Shown here piece by piece: positions 6,617-15,107 of a stretch of 18,114 nt of DNA. The notes below the pieces were generated by a model that searched no databases, was not told the DNA's origin, and saw nothing but the letters and a program-made list of their open reading frames with translations. The position numbers and the translations under genes were made by a program. Source of the stretch: 66-474 sp036278635 (GTDB lineage Bacteria; Pseudomonadota; Gammaproteobacteria; Xanthomonadales; Rhodanobacteraceae); contig DASUKQ010000118.1 in the NCBI GenBank assembly GCA_036278635.1, forward strand, positions 1 to 18,114. The letters run 5' to 3'. Each line of letters opens with the position of its first letter. Within the stretch, counting starts at the first letter, position 1.

Positions 6617-7318
6617 ATGAGCCGATTGCGTGCTTTCGTGCCATTGCTGATCCTGATTGCAATCGGCGTGGCAATCGGCGCGAGCGGCATGCTGGAGCAC
6701 GTCGATCCGCACCACATTCTCGCGCAGCAGGCCGATTGGTCGCGCCAGATCGCGGAACATCGGGCGCTGGCCTACATCATCTACATCGCGGTATTGACGT
6801 TGTCGATCGCCACCGCGATGCCGGGTCCGCTGCTGATCATCATCGCGGGCGGAATGCTGTTCGGCATGGGGACCGCCATCGGGCTGTCGCTGGTCGGCGA
6901 ACTTCTGGGGTCGCTGCTGCTGTATTTCGCTGCGCGCCACGCGTTCGGCGCCGGCAAACGGCCGCCGCCGAAGTTCGTCGAGCGAATACGCCAGGGCTAC
7001 CAGGCCCACCCGGTTTCCTACACGTTGTTCCTGCGCTTCGTGCCGCTTTTTCCGTTCGGCGGCATCACGGTCGCGCTGGCGTGGCTGCGTTGTCCGGTGT
7101 GGCTGTTCACGCTGGCGACCGCCCTGGGCGGCGTGATCATGCTGGTGTTCGAAACCGCGATCGGCGCGGGACTCGCCCAATCGATCGCCGAAGGCAACGG
7201 TATTTCTCCCGCGTTGATCCTGGAGCCGCACATCTGGCTCCCGCTGGTCGGGCTGGGCCTGCTGGCCCTGATCCCGGTGCTGCTGCAACGCTTGCGCTCG
7301 CCCGAATCGGCCGGCTGA
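6617..7318 (+). CDS. TVP38/TMEM64 family (VTT domain) inner-membrane protein
   Basis: A 233-aa integral membrane protein. Hydrophobic segments lie at about 7-24, 50-68, 71-105, 133-157, 161-190 and 205-224. The central domain has the VTT/SNARE-associated hallmarks: GPLLIIIAGGMLFG (70-83), two re-entrant-like glycine-rich segments, and TLFLRFVPLFPFGGI (136-150) with the conserved Arg and Pro residues. Relatives (TVP38, DedA) are thought to move or scramble lipids or lipid-linked precursors; the substrate here is unknown. No obvious Shine-Dalgarno precedes the ATG at 6617. The 103-bp gap after the deaminase may hold its own promoter. Confidence 0.85.
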   Translation: MSRLRAFVPLLILIAIGVAIGASGMLEHVDPHHILAQQADWSRQIAEHRALAYIIYIAVLTLSIATAMPGPLLIIIAGGMLFGMGTAIGLSLVGELLGSLLLYFAARHAFGAGKRPPPKFVERIRQGYQAHPVSYTLFLRFVPLFPFGGITVALAWLRCPVWLFTLATALGGVIMLVFETAIGAGLAQSIAEGNGISPALILEPHIWLPLVGLGLLALIPVLLQRLRSPESAG

Positions 7319-7385
7319 GCAGCGCCGGTGCCCGCGCCCGCGGACGCCGTTACCCTTGGCGCCTCACCCGCAACCCGTTTCGACG

Positions 7386-8954
7386 ATGACGACGACTGCC
7401 GCCACCGCCACCAAACCGGGCGCAGGCCCCGCGCCGCTGCCACGCCAAATCCCGTACATCATCGTCACCGAAGGATGCGAGCGTTTCAGCTTCTATGGAA
7501 TGCGCAACATCCTGACGCCGTTCCTGGTGTCGACGTTGCTGTTGTACCTGCCGATCGAGGACCGCGCGGGCGCCGCGCGGGACGTCTTCCACACGTTCGT
7601 GATCGGGGTGTACTTCTTCCCGCTGCTCGGAGGCTGGATCGCCGACCGCCTGTGGGGCAAGTACCACACGGTGCTGTGGCTTTCGATGGTGTACGTTGCG
7701 GGCCACGCCTGCCTCGCCGCCTTCGAGGACAACCGGACGGGGTTCTACACGGGACTGTTCCTGATCGCGGTCGGCTCGGGCGGCATCAAGCCGCTGGTTT
7801 CGGCGTTCGTCGGCGACCAGTTCGATTCCACCAACAAGCACCGCGCGAGGCTGGTGTACGACGCGTTCTACTGGATGATCAATTTCGGGTCGTTTTTCGC
7901 TTCGCTGCTGATGCCGATTTTCCTGCGCAGCTTCGGGCCCGCCGTGGCGTTCGGGATTCCCGGCGCGTTGATGGCGATCGCGTTGTGGGTGTTCTGGCTG
8001 GGCCGCAAACGCTACGTGCGGGTGCCACCGGCGCCCCCGAATCCCGATTCGCTCCTGCGCGTGGCGCGCACGGCATTGCTGTCGCGAGGGAAGGACCAGG
8101 CGCGTCCGGGGCTGTGGGTCGCCACCGTGGGTGTGGTCATCGCATTGGCGGCCCTGGCGACCATACCCGTGTTGGGATTCGTGATCGGCGCGTGCCTGGC
8201 ACTCGGCTCGTTGCTGGCCTTCGGGGGGATCGGAACCTCGATGCAACTCGAGCGGGCGCGCGGCGTCCATCCGGACGAGGCCGTGGACGGCGTGCGCGGC
8301 GTGTTGCGCCTGATGATCGTGTTCGCGCTGGTGACGCCGTTCTGGTCCCTGTTCGACCAGAAGGCTTCGACGTGGGTTTTGCAGGGCGCCGAAATGGCCA
8401 AGCCCGCGTGGTTCCACGAAGCGCAGATGCAGGCGCTGAACCCGATGCTGGTGCTGCTGCTGATCCCGTTCAACAACCTGGTGCTGTTCCCGCTGATGCG
8501 CCGCATCGGCATCGAACCCACCGCGCTGCGGCGGATGGGGGCGGGCATTGCATTTTCCGCGCTCGCCTGGGTTGGCGCGGGCTTCATCCAGCTTGCCATC
8601 GACGGGGGCGATCCGGTGTTCATCGCCTGGCAAGTGCTGCCCTACGCGCTGCTGACCCTCGGCGAGGTGCTGGTTTCGGCCACCGGCCTCGAGTTCGCCT
8701 ACAGCCAGGCGCCGCCATCGATGAAGGGCTCGATCATGAGCTTCTGGATGCTCTCGGTCACCTTCGGCAACCTGTGGGTGTTGCTCGCCGACGCCGGCAT
8801 CCGCAACGACGCGGTCACGGACTGGATCGCGTCGACCGGGTTCGGCGAGAACGCGTTCCTGATGTTCTTCTTCGCGGCATTCGCCGCCCTCGCGGCGCTT
8901 GTGTTCGCACTCTATGCGCGCCGCTACCCGATGCAGGATTTCTACCGCACCTGA
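7386..8954 (+). CDS. Proton-dependent oligopeptide transporter (POT/PTR2 family, MFS)
   Basis: A 522-aa polytopic inner-membrane symporter for di- or tripeptides. The family signature ExxERF occurs as EGCERFSFYGMR (29-40) in TM1, followed by GGWIADRLWGKY and the PTR2 motif FYWMINFGSFFASLL. A hydrophobic block after residue 235 (LWVATVGVVIALAALATIPVLGFVIG) matches the two extra helices between the N and C bundles of bacterial POTs. The ATG at 7386 is preferred; a TTG at 7356 would add ten residues of no obvious value. The exact substrate range cannot be read. It lies 67 bp after the VTT gene on the same strand and converges on the small gene at 8991. Confidence 0.92.
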   Translation: MTTTAATATKPGAGPAPLPRQIPYIIVTEGCERFSFYGMRNILTPFLVSTLLLYLPIEDRAGAARDVFHTFVIGVYFFPLLGGWIADRLWGKYHTVLWLSMVYVAGHACLAAFEDNRTGFYTGLFLIAVGSGGIKPLVSAFVGDQFDSTNKHRARLVYDAFYWMINFGSFFASLLMPIFLRSFGPAVAFGIPGALMAIALWVFWLGRKRYVRVPPAPPNPDSLLRVARTALLSRGKDQARPGLWVATVGVVIALAALATIPVLGFVIGACLALGSLLAFGGIGTSMQLERARGVHPDEAVDGVRGVLRLMIVFALVTPFWSLFDQKASTWVLQGAEMAKPAWFHEAQMQALNPMLVLLLIPFNNLVLFPLMRRIGIEPTALRRMGAGIAFSALAWVGAGFIQLAIDGGDPVFIAWQVLPYALLTLGEVLVSATGLEFAYSQAPPSMKGSIMSFWMLSVTFGNLWVLLADAGIRNDAVTDWIASTGFGENAFLMFFFAAFAALAALVFALYARRYPMQDFYRT

Positions 8955-8990
8955 GGTGGTCCGTTGCTAGTCGCGCCGCCGTGTGGTGCG

Positions 8991-9209
8991 TCAGTCCGGA
9001 CGGCTGAGCCAGAACGCCAACCCGGTAATCAGGCAGGCCGCCGCCGCGCTCAGCAGCGCGGTCTCGACCGGACGCCGATGCACGAACGAGTTCACCTCGT
9101 TCCCGGCGCGCCGCACGCCATGCATCGCGGTGTGCGCTCCATGCCGAACCTGCTGGGACGCGTTCTCCAGTGCGTCGCTGCCGTTTTGAAGCCCGTGCGT
9201 AATATCCAT
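8991..9209 (-). CDS. Small membrane-anchored protein, YqjD/ElaB/DUF883-like
   Basis: A 72-aa protein with a hydrophilic, probably helical N-terminal part (DITHGLQNGSDALENASQQV, then a His/Arg-rich stretch) and one C-terminal membrane segment (about 49-67, ALLSAAAACLITGLAFWLS) after RRPVET. This layout resembles the YqjD/ElaB family of tail-anchored, ribosome-associated stress proteins. The match rests on architecture, not clear sequence identity. The start is secure: a strong GGAGGA (9216-9221 on the complement) sits 6 bp upstream of the ATG. Only 36 bp separate its stop from the convergent peptide transporter. Confidence 0.7.
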   Translation of the reverse strand: MDITHGLQNGSDALENASQQVRHGAHTAMHGVRRAGNEVNSFVHRRPVETALLSAAAACLITGLAFWLSRPD

Positions 9210-9363
9210 TCCGTTTCCTCCGTATGGAAGTCCATGCTAATGCGCCCGAAGCGCGCCGGCATTAACGGAACGGAAACGGCGGGCGGCTGGGCGCTTCGCG
9301 CATCGCCACCACGCGCAAGGAGAGCGGTTTTTTCGCCGGTCCGCACGGACAGGCAACGCGAAT

Positions 9364-9438
9364 TGGTGGGCCGTGAAGGGATCGAACCTTCGACCAATGG
9401 ATTAAAAGTCCACTGCTCTACCGCTGAGCTAACGGCCC
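9364..9438 (-). tRNA. tRNA-Lys (anticodon TTT)
   Basis: The complement folds as a 75-nt tRNA including an encoded CCA end. The acceptor is GGGCCGT with ACGGCCC, the D-arm GCTC..GAGC, the anticodon arm GTGGA-CTTTTAA-TCCAT with TTT at 9406-9404, and the T-arm GAAGG-TTCGATC-CCTTC; the discriminator is A. It lies 132 bp downstream of queC on the same strand. A TAGAAT hexamer on the complement (9565-9560) could be the -10 of its own promoter, but no good -35 was seen. Confidence 0.97.
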
Positions 9439-9570
9439 CGCTGTTACCGGACGTCACGTTGCGAAGCGCGATGATCGCGGCCCCGGCTGCCTGCGGACGG
9501 GGCAAGGATGCAGGCCATGCCGCCACCATCCGCAATGACGCGACAATCGCAAGCCGCGCATTCTAGCGCG

Positions 9571-10278
9571 TCACGCGCCACGACCGTAGCGCGTCGGATC
9601 GACGATGCCGGCGGCGACGAATCCGCGCGCGCGCAGCACGCACGCATCGCAGTGCCCGCAGGCGCGCCCGTCGGCGTCGGCGCGATAGCATGAAACGGTT
9701 GCGGAAAAATCGACGCCCAGGCGCGTCCCCTCGCGCACGATGTCCGCCTTCGACATTTCGATCAACGGCGCGTGCACGCGCACGCCCACACCTTCCACGC
9801 CGGCGCGGGTCGCGAGGTTGGCGAGACGTTCGAACGCATCCACGAACGCGGGGCGGCAATCCGGATAGCCGGAATAGTCGACGGCGTTGACGCCGCAGAA
9901 CAGGTCGCCGGCGTCCAGCGTCTCGGCCCAGCCCAGTGCGATCGCCAGCATGATCGTGTTGCGCGCGGGCACATAGGTGGACGGGATGGCGTGCTCGCCA
10001 TGGGCATCGGAATGTTCGGGCACCGCGATGTCGGCGGTCAGCGCCGAGCCGCCGATGCTGCGCAGGTCGACCGACACTGTCTTGTGTTCCAGCGCGCCGA
10101 GCATCGCCGCGACGCGCGCGGCAGCACCGAGTTCCGAGGCGTGCCGCTGACCGTAGGCGACCGACAGCGCGTAGCACGCGAAACCGGATTCCCGGGCAAG
10201 CGCCAGCGTGACCGCCGAATCCATGCCGCCCGAAACCAGGACCACCGCCTTGTGCGTGTCCAACCGTCCCACCGTCAT
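9571..10278 (-). CDS. queC: 7-cyano-7-deazaguanine synthase (preQ0 synthase)
   Basis: An ATP-dependent enzyme converting 7-carboxy-7-deazaguanine plus ammonia to preQ0 in queuosine biosynthesis. The 235-aa length is typical. The PP-loop ATP site is SGGMDS (16-21), AYGQRH follows at 41-46, the core motif is STYVPARNTIML (100-111), and the zinc ligands are Cys197, Cys207, Cys210 and Cys213 (SCY...CGHCDAC). The ATG at 10278 lies 7 bp after the cpoB stop, so it is the last protein gene of the tol-pal transcript. Other pathway genes (queD, queE, queF) are not in the window. Confidence 0.96.
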   Translation of the reverse strand: MTVGRLDTHKAVVLVSGGMDSAVTLALARESGFACYALSVAYGQRHASELGAAARVAAMLGALEHKTVSVDLRSIGGSALTADIAVPEHSDAHGEHAIPSTYVPARNTIMLAIALGWAETLDAGDLFCGVNAVDYSGYPDCRPAFVDAFERLANLATRAGVEGVGVRVHAPLIEMSKADIVREGTRLGVDFSATVSCYRADADGRACGHCDACVLRARGFVAAGIVDPTRYGRGA

Positions 10279-10285
10279 GGCTGCG

Positions 10286-11068
10286 TCATGGCGTGCCGGT
10301 TTGCGCGGGCATGTCCTGGAGCTTTTCGCGCGCGCGCTTTTCGACTGTCGTGCCGGGGTTCGCCTTGATCGCCGCCTGCAACGTGAGCCGTGCAGCGGCG
10401 TAATCCTTCAACGCGATCTGGCAATCGGCGACGCGCAGTTGCGCCTCGGCCGCCTTGGGGCTGTCGGGATAGTCCCTGAGCAGGGTCTGGAACGCCGCCA
10501 GCGCCGGCTTGTAGTTCTGGGTGACGTAGTACGAGCCACCGAGCCAGTAATACGCGTTCGAGACCAGCGTGCTTTGCGGATAGGTGTCGATGAAGGCCCG
10601 GAAGCTGCGCGCTGAATCGACGTAGTTGCCGTCGCGCAGGGCCTTGAATGCCGCGTCGTACGCGGTTTGTGCCGCCGCCTTGTCGGCGGCCGACATCGGC
10701 CTGGCCACGCTCGCGGATGCCGCCGGCGGGACCGCGGCGGATGCCGATGGAGCCGGCGCCGTGCTCGCCGCCGCACCGGGTTGCGAGTGCTCCAGCTTGC
10801 CCATGCGCGAATCCAGATCGACGTACTGGTCCTTGCTGGTCTGCTCGAGTTGGTGCAACTGGTGTTGCAGCACCTCGATCTGTCCCTGCATCTGGCGCAT
10901 CTGTGCCTGCAGGTCCTGGATCTGGTTGAGCAGTACCAGGCTGCTCGACGGCGGTGGAGGCGCCCGACCGGCATCCTGGGCGCGCGCGCGGGGCGCACTG
11001 GTCGCCGCAAAAATCATGGCCGCCGAAGCGGCCATGACCATTACGGATTTGCGCGACATGCAACGCAT
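10286..11068 (-). CDS. cpoB: Cell division coordinator CpoB (YbgF), periplasmic TPR protein
   Basis: A periplasmic partner of TolA that links Tol-Pal constriction with peptidoglycan synthesis. The 260-aa form has a signal peptide (ending ARAQ near residue 31) and a Gln-rich coiled coil at about 44-95 (LLNQIQDLQAQMRQMQGQI...), which in relatives trimerises and binds TolA. An Ala/Pro/Ser linker follows, then TPR repeats at about 133-255 (AYDAAFKALRDGNYVDSARSF, YYWLGGSYYVTQNYKPAL). The ATG at 11068 is chosen because GAAGG lies 8 bp upstream; a GTG at 11086, 3 bp after the pal stop, would add six residues and cannot be excluded. Confidence 0.92.
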   Translation of the reverse strand: MRCMSRKSVMVMAASAAMIFAATSAPRARAQDAGRAPPPPSSSLVLLNQIQDLQAQMRQMQGQIEVLQHQLHQLEQTSKDQYVDLDSRMGKLEHSQPGAAASTAPAPSASAAVPPAASASVARPMSAADKAAAQTAYDAAFKALRDGNYVDSARSFRAFIDTYPQSTLVSNAYYWLGGSYYVTQNYKPALAAFQTLLRDYPDSPKAAEAQLRVADCQIALKDYAAARLTLQAAIKANPGTTVEKRAREKLQDMPAQTGTP

Positions 11069-11091
11069 GCGTGCAGCCTTCGTCACACCGC

Positions 11092-11601
11092 TTACTCGGT
11101 GGTGTAGACGATGTTGACGCGGCGGTTCTGGTGCCAGCAGCCTTCGTTGTGCTCACGGCACACCGGGCGCTCTTCGCCATAGCTCACGACCTTGATCTGG
11201 TCGGACGAAGCACCAGCGGCTTCCAGCGCGCTCTCGACCGAATTGCCGCGGCGCTCGCCGAGGCCGAGGTTGTATTCGCGGGTGCCGCGCTCGTCGGTAT
11301 TGCCTTCCAGCGTCATCCGCGCCATCGGACGATCACGCAGATACTTGGCGTGGCAGGCGATGATGTTGTTGAACTGCGACTGGATGGCGCTCTTGTCAAA
11401 CTCGAAGTAGATCACGCGGGTGCGCAGGCACGAGTTGCTCTGAAGATCGGCCGGGGTGAACGCGCCCTCGGTGGTCGTGGGAGCCGTGGTCGTGGCGGGA
11501 GCCTCGGGCGGCGGTGGTGGCTTGACTTCCTGCTTCTTCGCACAGGCCGCGGCGGCCAGGCAGAAAAGCGCGATTACGGAAACGCGAACAGTTGCGTTCA
11601 T
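11092..11601 (-). CDS. pal: Peptidoglycan-associated lipoprotein Pal
   Basis: An outer-membrane lipoprotein that binds peptidoglycan and the TolB/TolA system. The 169-aa precursor has a lipoprotein signal peptide with likely lipidated Cys20 (LAAAAC), a Pro/Thr-rich linker (28-45) and an OmpA-like peptidoglycan-binding domain (about 58-168) with YFEFDKSAI, GNTDERGTREYN (100-111) and QNRRVNIVY (158-166). Ala rather than Leu/Val/Ile at -3 of the lipobox is less common but accepted. AAGGA lies upstream with slightly long spacing. It follows tolB after an 83-bp gap with no clear promoter boxes. Confidence 0.96.
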   Translation of the reverse strand: MNATVRVSVIALFCLAAAACAKKQEVKPPPPPEAPATTTAPTTTEGAFTPADLQSNSCLRTRVIYFEFDKSAIQSQFNNIIACHAKYLRDRPMARMTLEGNTDERGTREYNLGLGERRGNSVESALEAAGASSDQIKVVSYGEERPVCREHNEGCWHQNRRVNIVYTTE

Positions 11602-11684
11602 GGCGAATCCATCCTTTTTTGAACGAGTGGTTGGAATGAGGATACAACAGGTGAAATTGGAGCATCGTGACGATCAAGATGGCG

Positions 11685-13016
11685 TCAAGGGGTCCGATAC
11701 GGCCCCCAGGCGGGCGATCGCACGTCGCCGTCGCCCAGCACCAGTCGCTGCCGTACGCGCCCGTCTGCCGACACGGCGTACAGGACGCCGCGCGGGCCTT
11801 CGGTGGCCGCGTAGAGAAGCATGCTGGCATTGGGCGCCCAGCTGGGCGATTCGTCCAGATTACCCGGGGAAACGAACGTCTCCTGGCCGCCCAGGGAGCG
11901 GTCGATCACCGCAATACGATACACGTTTCCGTTGCCTTGCACCACGGCCAGCTTCTTGCCGTCGTAGCTGACGGCGACGTCGCCGTTCCATTGACCCTGG
12001 AAGGTGATGCGCTGGGGCGTGCCGCCGGTTGCGGGAACCTGGTACAACTGCGGCTTGCCGGAACGATCGGACGTGAAAATGACATTCTGGCCATCGGGGG
12101 TCCACGACGGCTCGGTGTCGATCGCGAGATTGTGGGTGAGGCGCGTCAGGGCCCCGGTGGCAAGATCCAGCGTGTAGATCTCCACGTTCCCCTGGAAGGA
12201 CAATGCCACCACCAGCCTCCTGCCGTCCGGCGAAAAGCGCGGAGCACCGTTGATGCCGGCGCGCGCCGACACCACGCGGCGCGCGCCGGTGGCGATGTTC
12301 TGGATATAGATCGCCGAATCGCCGCTCTCGAACGACACATACGCAAGTTCGTTGCCGTTCGGCGACCACGCCGGCGACAACAGCGCTTCGTGCGAATGCA
12401 CCACCGTTTGCGGGTTGTAGCCGTCCGAATCGGCGACCACCAGTGAATACTGCGCGTTCTTGCCGAGCCCGACCATGGTCACGTACGCGATGCGGGTATC
12501 GAACGCACCGCGCACGCCGATGATTTTCTGGTAGATCTGGTCGGCAATCTGGTGCGCGACCCGGCGCAGGTCGCTGCCCTGCCCGGTGATCGACAGCCCC
12601 AGCAATTGTTGCTGCTTGTTGACGTCCCAGAGTTCGAACTCGGCCTTGAGCACGCCGCCGTCGTAGGTCGTGCGGCCCACCACGATGTAGTCCTGCTTCA
12701 ACTGTTGCCAGGTCGCGAACTTGATCTGGGAGCCGGTCGTCGGTGACTCGACGATCTCACTGGTGGGCAAGGTGCGGAACTTGCCGCATCGATTGAGATC
12801 CATGCTGACGATCTGGGCGATATCGACCGGCGACGCCGGCCCCGATCCTTGCTGTCCGAACGGCACCACGGTGACCGGAATCGCCGAGGGCACGCCGTTG
12901 ACGATCTGGACGGTGAGGCCTTGCGCCGGCGCCTGGGTCGCGAACAACAACGCCGCCACGGCCAGGATCAGCATCGGAAAAATTTTGGTGATTCGCATGA
13001 CTGGAGCACCCTTCAT
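11685..13016 (-). CDS. tolB: Tol-Pal system translocation protein TolB
   Basis: A periplasmic beta-propeller protein that shuttles between Pal and TolA. The 443-aa product has a signal peptide (MRITKIFPMLILAVAALLFATQAPAQ, using Met7) and an alpha/beta domain to about residue 165. Six-bladed propeller repeats follow, with signatures such as SPAWSPNGNELAYVS, APRFSPDGRRLVV, EPSWTPDGQNVIFTSDRSG and SPSWAPNASMLLY. The ATG at 13016 overlaps the tolA TGA (ATGA junction), favouring coupled translation. Met7 at 12998 gives the more normal signal peptide, with AAGGG upstream, and is a serious alternative start. Confidence 0.96.
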   Translation of the reverse strand: MKGAPVMRITKIFPMLILAVAALLFATQAPAQGLTVQIVNGVPSAIPVTVVPFGQQGSGPASPVDIAQIVSMDLNRCGKFRTLPTSEIVESPTTGSQIKFATWQQLKQDYIVVGRTTYDGGVLKAEFELWDVNKQQQLLGLSITGQGSDLRRVAHQIADQIYQKIIGVRGAFDTRIAYVTMVGLGKNAQYSLVVADSDGYNPQTVVHSHEALLSPAWSPNGNELAYVSFESGDSAIYIQNIATGARRVVSARAGINGAPRFSPDGRRLVVALSFQGNVEIYTLDLATGALTRLTHNLAIDTEPSWTPDGQNVIFTSDRSGKPQLYQVPATGGTPQRITFQGQWNGDVAVSYDGKKLAVVQGNGNVYRIAVIDRSLGGQETFVSPGNLDESPSWAPNASMLLYAATEGPRGVLYAVSADGRVRQRLVLGDGDVRSPAWGPYRTP

Positions 13017-13933
13017 TGTGTGGAATCCACCTTGAAGTTGAAGATGATGTCGCGTGTGAACTCTTTTTCAAACCCCTTGTACGGCAACGGCGAAGAACGC
13101 ATGACGGCCGCTTCCACGGAATGCCGGGCCACGTCGGTGAACGGGCAACTCGGCAATACTTTGGCAGAGATCACCTGACCCCCCGGTATCTGGACGATTT
13201 CCACCGGGCACACCACCCCCACCGGAATATTGTCCGGGCGCAGCCAGTTCTGGGTGATCGCGTTCTGCAGTGCCGCCACGTACGCCGCATTGTCGGTGCC
13301 GCCCTGCCCGGTCATCGCCTGCTTCGCCGCGGGCACGTTTTCGGCATTCTCGCTTTCGCGTGCCTTGCGCAAGTCGGCCAGTTGTTGGGCTTTCTGTTGC
13401 TCGAGGTTGACGCGCCGCTGCTGGGCCTGGCTCTCGGCCTTGGCCTTGGCCAGTTCCTTGAGAATGCGTTCGGCCTCTTTCTGTTGGGTCAATTCGGCCA
13501 TCCGCTGCTTGCGTTGTTCTTCCTGGGCCTGCCTTTCCTTTTCGGCCTGTTGCTCGGCGATCTGCGCGACCTTTTCCTGGTCCTTCAATTTCGGCTGCGG
13601 CACCGGGGTGGGCAGCACCCGCACCGGCGCGGGCGGCGCGGGTTTCGGCTTGGGTTGGGGCTCGTGCGTCGGCGGCGCCTTCTGCGCGTGCTTCGATGCC
13701 TGCGGCGGCGGCGCGGCAGCGGGCCCGACAAGGGTCGCCTCGATCACCGGCCCTTGCAGCTGCACCACGCGTGTACACGTCACCGGACGCAACGCCTCGG
13801 GAAGGTGCAGCATGTTGGCCAGGTCTTCCCAATGGGTGCAATTGAGCATCGCGAGCGCCAGGAAACCGACGATGCCGAGATGCAGCAACGCCGAGTATGC
13901 GATCGCGCGCGGCGTGGCGTCAGCGCGTTCCAT
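13013..13933 (-). CDS. tolA: Cell envelope integrity protein TolA
   Basis: A TonB-like inner-membrane protein spanning the periplasm and transmitting TolQR proton-motive-force energy to TolB/Pal. The 306 aa comprise a short cytoplasmic start, one TM helix (about 12-30, with Ser-His as SALLHLG) and a Pro-rich stretch (71-115). A Gln/Glu/Lys/Ala coiled coil follows (about 116-195, shorter than in E. coli), then the globular C-terminal domain (about 213-306) with YVAALQNAITQNWLRP and SSPLPY. The ATG lies inside the tolR 3' end (14-bp overlap). Several long frames on the opposite strand are shadows of the repetitive coiled-coil codons. Confidence 0.95.
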   Translation of the reverse strand: MERADATPRAIAYSALLHLGIVGFLALAMLNCTHWEDLANMLHLPEALRPVTCTRVVQLQGPVIEATLVGPAAAPPPQASKHAQKAPPTHEPQPKPKPAPPAPVRVLPTPVPQPKLKDQEKVAQIAEQQAEKERQAQEEQRKQRMAELTQQKEAERILKELAKAKAESQAQQRRVNLEQQKAQQLADLRKARESENAENVPAAKQAMTGQGGTDNAAYVAALQNAITQNWLRPDNIPVGVVCPVEIVQIPGGQVISAKVLPSCPFTDVARHSVEAAVMRSSPLPYKGFEKEFTRDIIFNFKVDSTQ

Positions 13934-14378
13934 CGTTCGCGGGAACGGCGGTGGTCACGGGCTGGCTCATCAGGCCGACCTTGGCGACGCCGGCCTGCTG
14001 CAGCAATCCCAGCACCTGGTTGACGCGTCCGTAATCGACCCGCTTGTCGCCACCCAGCAACACCGACACCTTGGGATCCTGTTTGACGAAGGCGGAGATT
14101 TTCCTGACCAGCGTCTCGTCGTCGACCTGCTCGCGCGGGCTCTTGCCGAGGGTCAGGAACACGTCGCCCTTTTCGTCGACCGACACCAGCACCGGTTGCT
14201 TTTCGTCCTGCAGGGCCTTGGCCGCCGATTGTGGCAACTGGATATTGGCGCCCAGGTTCAACATCGGCGCGGTGACCATGAAGATGATCAGCAACACCAG
14301 CATGACGTCGATGTAGGGCACGATGTTGATTTCCGCCATCCGGCGGCGACGGCGACGGGTTCGGGTTGGAAGTGCCAT
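13920..14378 (-). CDS. tolR: ExbD/TolR family protein TolR
   Basis: An inner-membrane component of the TolQ-TolR proton channel. The 152 aa begin with an Arg-rich cytoplasmic stretch (RTRRRRRRMAEINIVP). One TM helix (about 20-38) carries the essential proton-binding Asp24 in VPYIDVMLVLLIIFMV. A periplasmic domain with ExbD-type VSVDEKG and VLLGGDKRVDYGRV motifs follows. It starts 12 bp after the tolQ stop and overlaps tolA by 14 bp, consistent with stoichiometric operon expression. Confidence 0.96.
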   Translation of the reverse strand: MALPTRTRRRRRRMAEINIVPYIDVMLVLLIIFMVTAPMLNLGANIQLPQSAAKALQDEKQPVLVSVDEKGDVFLTLGKSPREQVDDETLVRKISAFVKQDPKVSVLLGGDKRVDYGRVNQVLGLLQQAGVAKVGLMSQPVTTAVPANDGTR

Positions 14379-14390
14379 GACGTTCGCTCC

Positions 14391-15107
14391 CTAGCGCGAC
14401 CGCGCTTCCGCCTGCCCCGGTGTCGCCGGCTGGTCGCTCTGCATCTGCCGGTGCAGCACGGACGAAAATTCTTCCTGGAAGGTGTCGTAGCGCACCATGA
14501 TGCGCTCGAGGCGGGTCGAATAGCGGTTGTACGCCCACACCGCGGGAATCGCGGCGAACAGGCCCATTGCGGTCGCGACCAGCGCCTCGGATATCCCGGG
14601 CGCCACCGTGGCGATCGTGGCCTGCTTGAGCGAACCCAGGCCCTGGAACGCGATCATGATCCCCCACACCGTGCCGAACAGGCCGACGTAGGTACTGATC
14701 GAGCCGACGTTGGCGAGGTACTCCAGATTGCTTTCGAGCTTCTCGACCTCGCGGGTCCCGGCCACCCGCATCGCGCGCTCGGATGCCTCCATCACCGCGC
14801 GCCGGTCCTCGCCGCCGCGCTGGCGCTGCCGCACGAATTCCCGGAAGCCCGATTCGAACACGGCCGCGAGGCCACCCGCCTCGCCCGCGCGGTGGCTGAC
14901 CTCGCGGAACAGCGCCGCGAGGTCCACGCCCGACCAGAATCGTTCCTCGAAGCCGTCGGCATCCTGGGTCGCCGCGTCCAGCATCGCCTTCTTGCGGAAG
15001 ATGATGATCCAGGAGGTGACCGAGAACACGAGCAGGATCAGCAGCACCAGTTTGACCGGCCAACTGGCGTGGATGACCAGATCGAAGATGTTGATGGAGC
15101 CGTTCAT
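14391..15107 (-). CDS. tolQ: Tol-Pal system proton channel subunit TolQ
   Basis: A MotA/ExbB-family inner-membrane channel subunit that with TolR converts proton-motive force into TolA movement. The 238 aa have TM1 at about 18-37 and a large cytoplasmic loop. TM2 (about 135-158, SISTYVGLFGTVWGIMIAF) and TM3 (about 168-193, VAPGISEALVATAMGLFAAIPAV) carry the ExbB/TolQ signature. The ATG overlaps the ybgC stop (ATGA). Confidence 0.97.
   Translation of the reverse strand: MNGSINIFDLVIHASWPVKLVLLILLVFSVTSWIIIFRKKAMLDAATQDADGFEERFWSGVDLAALFREVSHRAGEAGGLAAVFESGFREFVRQRQRGGEDRRAVMEASERAMRVAGTREVEKLESNLEYLANVGSISTYVGLFGTVWGIMIAFQGLGSLKQATIATVAPGISEALVATAMGLFAAIPAVWAYNRYSTRLERIMVRYDTFQEEFSSVLHRQMQSDQPATPGQAEARSR

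Noticed and set aside
7350..8633. 427-codon minus-strand frame opposite the peptide transporter
   Set aside because: The Gln/His/Arg-rich translation is antisense to conserved POT motifs.
9327..9350. Intrinsic terminator near the T-run at 9328-9333
   Set aside because: The nearby GTCCG/CGGAC stem (9339-9350) lies on the wrong side of the T-run for the plus strand and is followed by A rather than T on the minus strand after the tRNA.
9364..9438. Use of the tRNA-Lys 3' end as an integration site
   Set aside because: No second copy of the tRNA 3' end, integrase or foreign gene block is visible next to it.
9364..10278. Functional link between queC and the adjacent tRNA-Lys
   Set aside because: Queuosine is placed in tRNAs with GUN anticodons (Asp, Asn, His, Tyr), not tRNA-Lys(TTT), so the proximity is probably incidental.
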